Part shown: one piece after another, positions 53,190-62,263 of the stretch | Numbering within the stretch: the first letter of the stretch is position 1 | Layout: each line of letters begins with the position of its first letter | Source: JACMNW01 sp963708425 | GTDB lineage: Bacteria > Pseudomonadota > Alphaproteobacteria > Rhodobacterales > Rhodobacteraceae | Reading direction: 5' to 3' | DNA: 64,000 nucleotides | NCBI GenBank assembly: GCA_963708425.1 | Contig: OY970206.1 | Location: forward strand, 2,728,001 to 2,792,000 | Notes under the pieces: generated by a model | Told to the model about the DNA's origin: nothing | The model's database searches: none | Seen by the model: only the letters and a program-made list of their open reading frames with translations | Position numbers and translations under genes: made by a program

Positions 53190-53879
53190 ATGCCTTCCGA
53201 AATCCTTCCAATCGCTGTGCATCGCCGTCCTGCATGGAACAAAGGCCGGATCGTCGGCCAAAAGCGTCCACTGGCGCCCAAACATCTATGGTACATCAGA
53301 GTTCGGCTTGAGTTGGCCGAAAACAAGAGAGACTTGGCACTGTTTAATACCGCCATCGACAGCAAATTGCGTGGCTGCGATCTGGTATGCCTGACGGTGC
53401 GCGATGTGTTTGCCGCGGGTCACGTGAAAGAGCGGGCGTCAGTCACGCAAAGCAAGACTGGCAAGCCCGTTCGGTTCGAGATCACCGAAACGACACGACA
53501 GTCACTGGAGCGCTGGATCGCAGATCCGGAGATGATCGGCTCGGAATATCTTTGGCCCAGCCGATTGCATGCGTGCCCGCATCTTTGATCCCGACAATAC
53601 GCCCGTATCATGCGGGAGTGGGTGTCCTCGATCGGCCTTGAGCCGAGTGCCTACGGAACCCATTCCATGCGACGGACCTAGGTTGCCCAAATCTACAAGA
53701 AAACAGGGAATCTCCGGGCAGTTCAGTTTCTCCTAGGTCACACGAAAATGGACAGCACCGTGAGATACCTCAGCGTAGACCTCGACGATGCGCTGACCTT
53801 GTCGGAAGGCATTGATCTCTGGCTAGGCACTGTCGTAACCTGGGCATCGCGATGCTCTTCATTCTTGGAGAGATCGTGA
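53190..53879 (+). pseudogene. Second tyrosine integrase-family gene with two in-frame stops
   Basis: From ATG 53190 (MPSEILPIAVHRRPAWNKGR) the frame reads as the short integrase found in many alphaproteobacterial plasmids and islands: LRGCDLVCLTVRDVF, ERASVTQSKTGKPVRFEI. It is interrupted by TGA at 53586-53588 and TAG at 53679-53681, then continues in the same frame with THSMRRT, FLLGHTKMDSTVRYLSVDLDD (the catalytic HxxR/Tyr region). Two nonsense changes in one frame with good downstream conservation indicate a decayed gene. It ends at 53879, overlapping the alpA start. Confidence 0.85.
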
Positions 53880-54063
53880 TGAGGATACTATCAAAGCGCC
53901 AGCTGCGAGAGCTGGTCCTGTACTCGCCGCAACACGTTGCGAGGTTGGAGAAAGCCGGGCATTCCCCAAGCGGGTAAACCTTGGGCCAAACCGAGTCGGA
54001 TGGGTTGAAGACGAAGTGCTGGATTGGCTTAAGCTACGGTTGGACCGCCGCGAAAGCGCCTAA
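53879..54063 (+). pseudogene. AlpA-family excisionase/regulator with frameshift
   Basis: A small winged-helix DNA-binding protein of about 61 residues: MRILSKRQLRELVLYSPQHVARLEKAG, then, after a missing base at about 53963, KRVNLGPNRVGWVEDEVLDWLKLRLDRR in another frame, ending TAA at 54061-54063. Reading straight through stops at TAA 53975-53977. The 185-base span is one base short of a whole number of codons. AlpA proteins act as excision factors of integrated elements. The gene follows the second integrase directly. Confidence 0.85.
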
Positions 54064-54086
54064 CCGACACTCCTGAAAGGGAGTAC

Positions 54087-54117
54087 GGGTGGCCGGATGT
54101 GCACGATCCGGCCACCC
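54087..54117 (+). terminator. Strong hairpin terminator after alpA
   Basis: A 12-bp perfect stem (54087-54098 with 54106-54117) has a 7-base loop and is followed by ATTTCTTTCTT, a loose T-tract. It may close the integrase/alpA unit or mark the element border. Confidence 0.65.
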
Positions 54118-54365
54118 ATTTCTTTCTTGCGATACAGCACACAATCGCTGTTCGAGCATTACGGCACAAGAAGATTAGAACCAGCACAATCAGAAGGCGA
54201 ATCATTGCGTTTCAATGCAGTTCTGTTCTTTGTCGGTGATGTTGTTGGGAGGCATCTGAACGTGCTCGGCAAGACATCGATCATTGTTCGCGGCCCGCTT
54301 GCGGGAAGCAGATACCAGAACCAACCGGGTTGTCCGGCCATTGTTAGTTGCTTCGCAGGTCCGTG

Positions 54366-54782
54366 GTGAGACATAAAATCTGCGCTTTGATCTTGATGGG
54401 CTTGGCGCAGACTGCCCACGCTGAGGATTGCCAGCAGGCCTTCGCCGCCTTGCGCTGGACACTGGTTGAGCCGCGCTCAGCTGGTCAGTTAGCGTCGGAT
54501 CATGTCGGTGTGGTACTGGTAGGTAAAGAATGTGACGAGGAGTTCATCAAGGAGCGGTTTGGAACAGCGGGGTGGAGCCTGAGGCGGGAACTTACAATGG
54601 AGGCCGACAACTTTGGACCGTTCGGAGGGCCCGGGCGAAGTTATTTCGCTGATCGAATTCTGATTTTTTGTCTTCCACGGGAATTGCTTTGGCGATGGTT
54701 GACCAATGGGTGCTCTGCCGGGGTCAACATCAATATGTTTAAAGGCCGCATCACCGCTGTGCGCGCCGGAGCACCAATTTAA
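54366..54782 (+). CDS. Hypothetical exported protein
   Basis: An orphan frame of about 138 residues. With a GTG start at 54366 it opens with a signal peptide-like stretch (VRHKICALILMGLAQTAHA) cleaved near residue 19. The mature part has five cysteines, including CQQAF, KECDEEF and NGCSAG, and no domain I recognise. An in-frame start at 54348 adds six residues. It lies between the decayed element and the next sugar locus. Confidence 0.4.
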   Translation: MRHKICALILMGLAQTAHAEDCQQAFAALRWTLVEPRSAGQLASDHVGVVLVGKECDEEFIKERFGTAGWSLRRELTMEADNFGPFGGPGRSYFADRILIFCLPRELLWRWLTNGCSAGVNINMFKGRITAVRAGAPI

Positions 54783-55010
54783 GGGAACGTATGACACATG
54801 CCTATCTATATTGAGTCCAGGGGAATTGCCGTTGACGTGCAAACTGTCGCCCGCCATGAGTAGCTAGTGTATGTTCCAGTCGGTGCAGAACTCAACATCA
54901 CGACGACCGAACCTATTGAGTCCGAGCCCTCCACGACAAAGTCAAGGCTGACATTCCAAGTCACTCGACGGTGGACAGTTTGGTATCCGGGCTGAAGTCC
55001 ATGCGTGCTG
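54783..55010. other. Intergenic region
   Basis: No gene, RNA or terminator I can support in these 228 bases. Confidence 0.35.
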
Positions 55011-56009
55011 TCAGGTGTCGCGACGATAGTTCGCCAGCCGGTCGAACATGACGGCAAAGAGGATCGCGCCGCCGATGAATGTGCCCTGCCAGAAGGCATT
55101 GATGCCGAGCAGACCTAGACTGTTGCGGATCACCTCGATCAACATGGCCCCGATGATGGCACCAAGGGCCGTGCCGCCACCACCAGCAAGGTTGGCCCCC
55201 CCGATCACCGCCGCGGCTATCACCTGCAGCTCCATCCCCGCGCCAATGTTGGTGGTCACAGCACCCAGCCAGCCGGTCTGCACAATGCCCGCAATGCCCG
55301 CCGACAGGGCCGAGATCATATAGACCGCAACCTTGATCATTTTCACCGGAACGCCGGTCAGGGTGGCTGCGTGTTCGTTGCCGCCAATAGCAAAGACATG
55401 GCGGCCAAACCGCGTAAAGCGCAGCACGAACCCGGTCAGCAGACCCAGCACGATCATGTACATCACTGGATTGGCAATGCCGAAAAACCACGCCCCGCCA
55501 CCAAGCGCGAGCAAGATGTCGTGATCCGGGCCGAACTCGAAAACGACCGTATTACCCGAGGCCACCATCGCAAGGCTGCGTGCGACCGACAACATTCCAA
55601 GGGTCACCACAAAAGGAGGTAGACCAATGTAGGCAATCAAGATCCCGTTGAACGCCCCAACTACAAGCGCAGTGGCGACCGAGGCCGCGATGCCAACCTC
55701 GATCGAATACCCGGCGTTCATCACGACCGCCAGAACCATGCTGCACAGACACAGCACCGATCCCACTGACAGATCAATACCACCCGTGATGATCACCAGC
55801 GTCATGCCCAGTGCGATGATCGCGACAAAGGTCACGTTGCGGGTAATGTTGTACAAGTTCTTTGAAGTCGCAAAACTGTCTGTCGCAAACGACAGCGCAA
55901 TGCTTGCGACAATCACGGCGATGAACACCCAAAAGGTCTGGCTTCCCAGCAGATTCGAAACCCAGGTTTCCTGCTTGTGTTCGATCGACGTGCTCAGCGA
56001 CGTGGTCAT
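55011..56009 (-). CDS. Ribose/fructose-type sugar ABC permease
   Basis: A 332-residue RbsC/FrcC-type permease with about nine hydrophobic segments. Segments: GMTLVIITGGIDLSVGSVLCL and GGNEHAATLTGVPVKMIKVAVY. It is the second gene of an ATPase-permease unit transcribed leftward from the region that also drives the binding-protein gene at 57263. Confidence 0.93.
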   Translation of the reverse strand: MTTSLSTSIEHKQETWVSNLLGSQTFWVFIAVIVASIALSFATDSFATSKNLYNITRNVTFVAIIALGMTLVIITGGIDLSVGSVLCLCSMVLAVVMNAGYSIEVGIAASVATALVVGAFNGILIAYIGLPPFVVTLGMLSVARSLAMVASGNTVVFEFGPDHDILLALGGGAWFFGIANPVMYMIVLGLLTGFVLRFTRFGRHVFAIGGNEHAATLTGVPVKMIKVAVYMISALSAGIAGIVQTGWLGAVTTNIGAGMELQVIAAAVIGGANLAGGGGTALGAIIGAMLIEVIRNSLGLLGINAFWQGTFIGGAILFAVMFDRLANYRRDT

Positions 56010-56041
56010 GTGAAGCCTTTCAAGAACAGGGGCCGCGAGGG

Positions 56042-56779
56042 TTATACGGCCTCAATGGCACCGGTGATCAGACCCGTCACCTCTTCGGGCGAACTATTGG
56101 CGATAGGTTTGTCAGCCACCTTGGTGCCGCGCCGCATCACGATCACCCGGTCGGCCACAGTGAAAACATCGGGCATGCGGTGGCTGATCAGCACGACCGT
56201 GATGCCCTGGTCGCGCAGACGACGGATCAGGTTCAGCACCTCGGCCACTTGCCGCACGGAGATGGCGGCGGTCGGTTCATCCATCAGCACGATTTTTGCA
56301 TTGCTCAGGCGCGTGCGGGCGATCGCCACCGCTTGGCGCTGGCCGCCCGACATCTTTTTCACCAGATCGCGCGGTCGCGTTTCTGATTTCAGTTCCATGA
56401 ATATCTCGCCGGCACGGCGGTACATCGACGCATAGTCAAGAATGCGAAAGGGGCCCACACCAACGCGCAATTCCCGCCCCAGAAACACATTTGCGGCCGC
56501 CGTCAGGTTATCGCACAGCGCAAGGTCCTGGTGCACAATTTCGATCCCGTGCTGGCGCGCCTCCAGCGGGCGATGAAGCACGATGTCTTGCCCGTCCATC
56601 CGGATGGCACCGCTGCTGGGACGAAAGTTGCCTGCGATCATTTTGACAAGGGTCGATTTCCCCGCGCCATTGTCGCCCATCAAGCCGATCACTTCGCCGG
56701 CGTTCAGCGAAAGGGACACGTCCTTCACCGCCTCAATCGCTCCGAAATGCTTGGAAATATGTTCAAGTTCCAGAACTGC
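56042..56779 (-). CDS. Sugar ABC transporter ATP-binding protein (single NBD)
   Basis: A 245-residue single-domain ATPase of the FrcA type: Walker A GDNGAGKST (about residue 37), signature MSGGQRQAVAIART, Walker B IVLMDEPTAA, H-loop LISHRM. GTG at 56779 gives a start (VLELEHISKHFGAI) that matches the family; the frame is open farther upstream to 56860 but that sequence is unlike ABC proteins. The permease gene starts 32 bases downstream. Confidence 0.9.
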   Translation of the reverse strand, partial: AVLELEHISKHFGAIEAVKDVSLSLNAGEVIGLMGDNGAGKSTLVKMIAGNFRPSSGAIRMDGQDIVLHRPLEARQHGIEIVHQDLALCDNLTAAANVFLGRELRVGVGPFRILDYASMYRRAGEIFMELKSETRPRDLVKKMSGGQRQAVAIARTRLSNAKIVLMDEPTAAISVRQVAEVLNLIRRLRDQGITVVLISHRMPDVFTVADRVIVMRRGTKVADKPIANSSPEEVTGLITGAIEAV

Positions 56780-57262
56780 CACTCGGTTTCCAGCCCCCCA
56801 AATCAAATGCTGCCACTCTGACGTTGCGCCTGGATCGATTAGTAATACCAGCAAAATCAACCATCGGTCAAACCTTCACGGCGCTTTCAAAAGGCTATCG
56901 GATGGTTCGGCAAAGTCAATGAAATCTTTGATATAATAGCGCTGTCATTAAATCTGGTTTCTGGTATTTTTTGATCAGAATCATGGCCCATTGGTTCTAG
57001 CCGTGTGCGTCCGGCACACCGGCGGGGGACCTAGTCGGCCATTCCAAAGGGGAGCAGGCGTGGCAAGTCGCAAAGTGGCCCAATCGACTTTTCCCGCTGG
57101 CCTCTTTGGTTTGTTGAGGATTGACACGTCAAAGCGGGATGACGGTGCGGCAGATACGCAAAATGGGGTCAGTCACCCCCCCGACCAAGCGCAACGTCGC
57201 ATCACATTCGTGAATATCACGCCGCTAGACGCAGAGTGCGGCTTTTAGGGAGGACTGCCAAA
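56780..57262. other. Divergent promoter region of transporter genes
   Basis: About 480 bases, no gene seen. It must drive the binding protein (right) and the ATPase/permease (left). It contains the 16-bp operator-like site at 56933-56948, overlapping a TATAAT at 56932-56937, and GGGAGGA as the binding-protein ribosome-binding site at 57248-57254. Confidence 0.5.
56933..56948. promoter_or_regulatory. LacI operator-like site, copy A
   Basis: ATAATAGCGCTGTCAT, an imperfect palindrome around AGCGCT. It matches 14 of 16 positions of the site at 62132-62147. It overlaps a TATAAT -10-like element. Confidence 0.6.
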
Positions 57263-58261
57263 ATGAAGAAAACCTTGATGCTTGCCACGGCCGCCGTCGT
57301 GTTGGCCATCGGCGCGGGTGCCAGCCTTGCGCAAGACAAAAAACAACTCGTGATCGTGGTCAAGGGGCTCGACAACCCCTTCTTCGAGGCAATCAACCAA
57401 GGCTGCCAGAAATGGAATGCCGAGAACGCCGCGAGCGAATATGAGTGCTTTTATACAGGGCCCGCATCCACGTCAGACGAGGCCGGCGAGGCACAGATCG
57501 TGCAGGATATGCTGGGCAAGCCATCCACGGTTGCCATGGCCATCTCGCCATCGAACGCCAAGCTGATCGCGCAGACGCTGAAAACCGCAGCACCCACGAT
57601 TCCGATCATGACGCTGGATGCTGACCTTGCCGCAGAAGATGCAGCCTTGCGGATGACTTATCTGGGGACGGACAACACCCTGATGGGCCAACGCATCGGC
57701 GAATACATTAAAGCGGCCAAACCTGATGGTGGCACGATCTGCACCATCGAAGGCAACCCCGGTGCCGACAACATCCTGCGCCGTGCGCAAGGGATGCGCG
57801 ATGCTTTGTCAGGTACACCGGGGCTGGCTGCTTTGGCGGGCGAAGGCGGATGGACCGAAGTCGCCGGTTGCCCGGTATTCACCAATGATGACGGGGCCAA
57901 GGGTGTTCAGGCGATGACGGACATTCTGGCCGCAAACCCGGACCTTGATGCCTTTGGCATCATGGGCGGCTGGCCGCTGTTTGGTGCGCCGCAACCTTAC
58001 CGCGATCTGTTCACGCCAATGGCGGACCGCATTGCCAGCAATGACTTTGTCATCGGTGCCGCCGATACGATCGGTGCCGAGATTGACCTGGCCCGCGAAG
58101 GTCTGGTGACGGCACTGGTCGGGCAGCGTCCGTTCGAGATGGGTTATCTGGCACCCAGCACGATGATTGCCCTGATCGAAGGCAAGGAAGTTGCCGATCC
58201 GATCTTTACCGGTCTGGACGAGTGCACCAAGGATACGGTTGATACCTGCATCCAGAAGTAA
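57263..58261 (+). CDS. Ribose/fructose-type sugar ABC binding protein
   Basis: A 332-residue periplasmic binding protein. Signal peptide MKKTLMLATAAVVLAIGAGASLA, cleavage near residue 23. Mature segments: LVIVVKGLDNPFFEAINQGC, AMAISPSNAKLIAQTL, IMTLDADLA, CTIEGNPGADNILRRAQG and FGIMGGWPLFG. ATG 57263 follows GGGAGGA; an in-frame ATG upstream would add nine residues. Its transporter ATPase and permease lie on the other strand across the same promoter region. Confidence 0.93.
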   Translation: MKKTLMLATAAVVLAIGAGASLAQDKKQLVIVVKGLDNPFFEAINQGCQKWNAENAASEYECFYTGPASTSDEAGEAQIVQDMLGKPSTVAMAISPSNAKLIAQTLKTAAPTIPIMTLDADLAAEDAALRMTYLGTDNTLMGQRIGEYIKAAKPDGGTICTIEGNPGADNILRRAQGMRDALSGTPGLAALAGEGGWTEVAGCPVFTNDDGAKGVQAMTDILAANPDLDAFGIMGGWPLFGAPQPYRDLFTPMADRIASNDFVIGAADTIGAEIDLAREGLVTALVGQRPFEMGYLAPSTMIALIEGKEVADPIFTGLDECTKDTVDTCIQK

Positions 58262-58281
58262 GGTTTTGGTTGATTGTCTTC

Positions 58282-58311
58282 AGGGCGTCCGGTCATTCCG
58301 GGCGCCCTTTT
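58282..58311. terminator. Rho-independent terminator after the binding-protein gene
   Basis: An 11-bp stem (58282-58292 with 58298-58308, one G-U) with a 5-base loop is followed by TTTT. It lies between convergent genes and may stop both strands. Confidence 0.75.
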
Positions 58312-58316
58312 CAATT

Positions 58317-59150
58317 CTACTCATTCAACCATTCCTTGAACGCATCCCCATAATCTGGATGCCAGCGTGACAACGGCGGGCGGTTTTCCGCGATATCGCC
58401 TGCGGCCCACAAGACACGCTTGGCATCCAAGGCTCGGTCCACGTCATTGTCGGGGCACAGGATGTAAAACTCATCCCGGTCCAAAGCCTCGAACAGGAAA
58501 TCGACGACCTGTTCCGGCGTCCATGCCCCGCTGGGTTTTTCGGCCCGTCCGTTGGCGGTAAGTGGCGTGAAGACAAAGCCCGGAATGAACAGCCGTGCCT
58601 CGACCGCGCAGCCCGGAAGATTGCGCAGATGGTGTTGCAGCGCCTCGGTGAATACCTTCACCCCGGCTTTGGCGATGTTATAGGCAGGATCACCCGGCGG
58701 CGTGGTGATGCCTTGTTTCGATCCGGTATTCACGATCAACCCCGGCTTGCCTGCGGCGATCATGCCGGGTGCAAAAACCTGCGCACCGGCAATGATGCCG
58801 CCCATATTGACTGCGAGGATGCGATCCCAGTTCCCGGAGTCGTCAAAGATCGTACTGCCGGGCTGGATACCCGCATTGTTCAGCAGCACGCTGACTGGCC
58901 CAAACATGTCTTCGACCTTGCGGGCAAGGCGGATAACGTCGCCACGATCAGCCACATCGGTTGCGACCGTCGCGACATCAAACCCCATCGCGTGTAAACC
59001 CGCCTCGGCCGCATCCAGCCGCGCGCCGGCCAGATCAACCATACAGACCCGCAAGCCAAGTGACGCAAGTTTGCGCGCCGCGGCCAGCCCGATGCCGGAT
59101 GCGGCCCCGGTCACCACCGCTGTGGCACCGTTGGTCAAGGCTGGGTGCAT
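58317..59150 (-). CDS. Short-chain dehydrogenase/reductase (SDR)
   Basis: A 277-residue classical-type SDR: TGAASGIGLAAARKL (TGxxxGxG, residues about 15-29), NNAG, catalytic Ser-Tyr-Lys region with NTGSKQGITTPPGDPAYNIAKAG (YNIAK, Tyr and Lys about residues 161 and 165). It is the last gene of the leftward operon ltnD-epimerase-lacI-SDR. Substrate unknown; context suggests a sugar acid or its alcohol. Confidence 0.9.
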   Translation of the reverse strand: MHPALTNGATAVVTGAASGIGLAAARKLASLGLRVCMVDLAGARLDAAEAGLHAMGFDVATVATDVADRGDVIRLARKVEDMFGPVSVLLNNAGIQPGSTIFDDSGNWDRILAVNMGGIIAGAQVFAPGMIAAGKPGLIVNTGSKQGITTPPGDPAYNIAKAGVKVFTEALQHHLRNLPGCAVEARLFIPGFVFTPLTANGRAEKPSGAWTPEQVVDFLFEALDRDEFYILCPDNDVDRALDAKRVLWAAGDIAENRPPLSRWHPDYGDAFKEWLNE

Positions 59151-59181
59151 CGTGTTTCCTTTCGAAAAATGCGGCCCAAAA

Positions 59182-60210
59182 TCAGGCGGTTGCGCCTACG
59201 AAAATCTCGAACCCAGTATCAATAATGCGAGGTGCATCGGGCCGAACCGGGCTTTCCAGAAATGCCTCGACTGCGCGCTGCCCAATCTTGAACCGGTTGG
59301 AGCGGATGGTGGACAGCGGCTGCGGCAGTTCCCGCCCGATGTCCAGGCCATTGAACCCGAACAGCGCCAATTCATTTGGCACACGGATGCCAGCCGACAA
59401 ACAGTGAAACAGTCCGCCCACAGCCATATCGTCGTTTGAATAGACAATCACCTCGACCCCCGGCGCGCGGGCACACAGATCGGCGGTCCGCACCCGGCCT
59501 TTGCCGACCGAGGATTGACCGTCCGACATTGCCTCGGCCTCCAGCGAAAACCCCGCGTGCCTCAGCGCGTCGCAAAAGCCGTCATATCGCATCCGTGCCC
59601 GCACATCGACTGTGCCACCAAGCCCTGCATATCCAAACCGGCGGTAACCACGCGCCAACAGATGTTGCGCTGTCATCCTACCCGCCGCGACATGTGATAG
59701 CCCCACCGCCACATCGATCGGCGGATGGTCAATCTCCATGAATTCGATGATGCGAATACCGCTTTGGTCCAGCATGCGCCGAGTTGCCTCCGTATGGGTG
59801 GACCCCGCAATCAGCACTGCTGCCGGTTGCCATGCCAGCAAACTGCGCACCACAATTTCTTCTTTATCAAGATCATAGTCGGTGACGCTGATCACCGATT
59901 GCCGGTTGGTGCCGACAAGACCGGCATTGATGCCCTGCAAGACTTCGGGAAAAACGATGTTGGACAGCGACGGGATCACCACGCCCACCAGCCGCGAATC
60001 GAGCGACGCCAGAGACCCTGCAATCCGGTTGGGCACATAGCCAAGCGCGCGGACCGCCTCCATCACGCGGCTGCGGGTGGCGTCCGCGATCAGCCCGTGA
60101 TTGCGCATGATCCGCGATACCGTGCTGTCGCTGACTTGTGCCAGACGTGCCACGTCGCTGACGGTGACCTTGCTTTTCCTGTCTGACAGACGCTGGCGTT
60201 GCTTGACCAT
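59182..60210 (-). CDS. LacI family regulator (GntR/IdnR-like)
   Basis: A 342-residue repressor: HTH VTVSDVARLAQVSDSTVSRIMRNHG (about residues 16-40), hinge VPNRIAGSLASLDSRLVGV, sensor domain. The gluconate-repressor type N-terminus suggests a sugar-acid effector. It is embedded in the operon it likely controls, 18 bases from the upstream epimerase and 31 before the SDR. The 16-bp sites at 56933 and 62132 are probable targets. Confidence 0.92.
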   Translation of the reverse strand: MVKQRQRLSDRKSKVTVSDVARLAQVSDSTVSRIMRNHGLIADATRSRVMEAVRALGYVPNRIAGSLASLDSRLVGVVIPSLSNIVFPEVLQGINAGLVGTNRQSVISVTDYDLDKEEIVVRSLLAWQPAAVLIAGSTHTEATRRMLDQSGIRIIEFMEIDHPPIDVAVGLSHVAAGRMTAQHLLARGYRRFGYAGLGGTVDVRARMRYDGFCDALRHAGFSLEAEAMSDGQSSVGKGRVRTADLCARAPGVEVIVYSNDDMAVGGLFHCLSAGIRVPNELALFGFNGLDIGRELPQPLSTIRSNRFKIGQRAVEAFLESPVRPDAPRIIDTGFEIFVGATA

Positions 60211-60228
60211 GAAATACGGCTTCCCCCC

Positions 60229-61122
60229 TTAGATCTTGACGTAGTTGCGCCATGGATGCGCTTCTTTGAACCCCAAAACATCGCGGATCTTCCGGTTTGA
60301 CAGCGGGGCTTCATCGGGCCCCATTGGCCGGGTGACGGGCGAATTGGGCGCGTATTTCGCCAGGAATTCTGGTGTCGGCATGTCGGCGGTAATTGTGTCA
60401 TTGACCGCATTGAACACCTGATATCCCAGACCGTCCTTTTGCAGACACAGATGAACAATCTCACCCAGATCACGCGCGTCGATGTAGCTCCACGCGTTGC
60501 GTTTGCGGAGGGGGGGATTGGCGATGTAGCCCGGAAAGGCGCCGTATTCGTGCGGCTCGATCACGTTGCCGATGCGCAGGGCATAAATGTCGGCACCGTA
60601 GCGCATGGCAAAGGCGCGGGCGGTCTTCTCATTCACCACTTTGGACAAACCATAGCTGTCCATCGGGTCGCTGTCATAGTCCTCGGTCAGCGGAAAGGCG
60701 TGGTAATCCTTGTCGCCCTCGGCAAAGCAGACGCCATAGGTCGTCTCGGACGAGGCCACGATCACCTTGCGCACCCCCAGCTTCATCGCAGCCTCGATCA
60801 CGTTGTAAGTGCTGGTGACATTGGCCGCGAAGGTCTTGTTGTCCGGCTCGAGTCCCACCCGGGGGATGGCCGCGAAATGCACGACGGCATCAGGGGCCAC
60901 GGGTGGTGCACCGTCCTCGTAATGGCCCAGCCCGAAATGCGAGGTCAGCGCGTTGAACGTCTGTCCACTGTCGGTCAGATCGGTGATCAGCGTGCTGACC
61001 CCCGGCAAATCCAGCGGCTTGAGATCCACATTCAGGATGTCATAGCCCCGTGCTAGCAGATGCGGCACGGCGTGCCGCCCCGCCTTGCCCGTGCCGCCAG
61101 TAAAGATGATGCGCTTGGTCAT
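60229..61122 (-). CDS. NAD(P)-dependent epimerase/dehydratase-like oxidoreductase
   Basis: A 297-residue extended-SDR: Rossmann start IIFTGGTGKAGRHAVPHLLARG, ASSETTYGV and YGLSKVVNEK (catalytic Tyr/Lys about residue 165), IGNVIEPHE. It resembles uronate or erythronate dehydrogenase-type epimerase-family enzymes; four-carbon acid sugar catabolism in other bacteria uses a DenD enzyme of this family, so DenD-like activity is plausible but unproven. Confidence 0.82.
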   Translation of the reverse strand: MTKRIIFTGGTGKAGRHAVPHLLARGYDILNVDLKPLDLPGVSTLITDLTDSGQTFNALTSHFGLGHYEDGAPPVAPDAVVHFAAIPRVGLEPDNKTFAANVTSTYNVIEAAMKLGVRKVIVASSETTYGVCFAEGDKDYHAFPLTEDYDSDPMDSYGLSKVVNEKTARAFAMRYGADIYALRIGNVIEPHEYGAFPGYIANPPLRKRNAWSYIDARDLGEIVHLCLQKDGLGYQVFNAVNDTITADMPTPEFLAKYAPNSPVTRPMGPDEAPLSNRKIRDVLGFKEAHPWRNYVKI

Positions 61123-61162
61123 TCTCGTCTCCGTTCAGAAAAAGTGTTAGATGGGGGGAAAG

Positions 61163-62074
61163 TCAGGCCACCCCGGGCAGTTCCAGTCCCGCAAGTCCTG
61201 CAATCATCCGTGCGACGGATGCATCATCATCGCGCCCCATGCCCGCCGCCGCCGTCATCACAAACATCTGCAAGGCCATCGATGCGACGGGGGTGGGAAA
61301 CTTCAGGCCCCGCCCGATGTCAGTGACGATGCCCAGATCCTTGGTGAAAATGTCCACCGCACTGCGCGGTGCATAATCACCGTCCAGAATATGCGGCACG
61401 CGGTTCTCGAACATCCATGAATTCCCCGCAGACGCAGTGATCACCTCATAGACCCGCGCAATGTCGAGCCCCATTGCCTTGGCGAAAGTGATCGCTTCGC
61501 AGGCCGCCGCGATATGCACGCCCGCCAGCAACTGGTTCACGATCTTGAAGGCAGCACCGATGCCTGCCACGTCGCCCAGTTCGTATACCTTGGCCGCGAT
61601 GCAGGTCAGCACCGGGCGCACACGGTCAAAGACGTGGGGCGCACCCGAGCCCATAATGGTCATCTCACCCGCCGCCGCGCGCGCCGCCCCGCCGCTGATC
61701 GGCGCGTCCAGATAACCCAGACCCAAATCTTGCGCTCGCGCCTCGAAATGCCGGGCGTCATCGGGTGCCATCGTCGCACAGGACAGAATTACCGCCCCCG
61801 CAGCGAGGACTGCCGCAGCCCCGCCGGGCCCGAACAGCACCGCCTCGGTTTGTGCAGCGTTCACCACCACCGAAATCACCATATCACAGTCTTTTGCGGC
61901 CGTCGCCGGCTCTTCCGCCACCGTCCCGCCCAGGGCTGCGAAGGCATCGCGCGCACCGACCGCCACATCGCACCCCACAACGGCAAACCCGCCGCGCAGC
62001 AACGACCCGGCAATCCCCAGGCCCATCGACCCAAGCCCGATCACGCAGACCTTCAGGTTTCCCACCGATGACAT
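61163..62074 (-). CDS. ltnD: L-threonate dehydrogenase-like (LtnD) 3-hydroxyacid dehydrogenase
   Basis: A 303-residue 6-phosphogluconate/3-hydroxyisobutyrate dehydrogenase-family protein. Signature GLGSMGLGIAGSLLRGGF at residues about 12-29 in the N-terminal Rossmann fold, DAPISGGAARAAAGEM (substrate-binding), and GAAFKIVNQLLAGVHIAA with the catalytic Lys. With OtnK and OtnC adjacent, the probable substrate is a four-carbon acid such as threonate. The ATG at 62074 has GGAGGG about 8-13 bases upstream; an upstream ATG at 62125 lacks family sequence. Confidence 0.82.
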   Translation of the reverse strand: MSSVGNLKVCVIGLGSMGLGIAGSLLRGGFAVVGCDVAVGARDAFAALGGTVAEEPATAAKDCDMVISVVVNAAQTEAVLFGPGGAAAVLAAGAVILSCATMAPDDARHFEARAQDLGLGYLDAPISGGAARAAAGEMTIMGSGAPHVFDRVRPVLTCIAAKVYELGDVAGIGAAFKIVNQLLAGVHIAAACEAITFAKAMGLDIARVYEVITASAGNSWMFENRVPHILDGDYAPRSAVDIFTKDLGIVTDIGRGLKFPTPVASMALQMFVMTAAAGMGRDDDASVARMIAGLAGLELPGVA

Positions 62075-62131
62075 GACTTCCCACCCTCCGCTGGCAGATT
62101 TCTGGCTTCGACTTGTGTTGGGCACAGTGCA

Positions 62132-62147
62132 ATGATAGCGTTGTCAT
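62132..62147. promoter_or_regulatory. LacI operator-like site, copy B
   Basis: ATGATAGCGTTGTCAT in the divergent region between ltnD and otnK. It differs from copy A at two of 16 positions. Confidence 0.6.
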
Positions 62148-62263
62148 AGCAAGTGTAAGCACCGACCAAAAGCAGTGACGGCTACGTTTTTCCCGTCTGA
62201 AATCAGGTGGATATCGACGCAAAAGCGGCAAGTGTCGCAAGCTTTGTGGGGGATGGGTCTCAA

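Noticed and set aside
54097..54369. Small plus-strand protein
   Set aside because: Begins within the terminator hairpin, no domain and no signal peptide.
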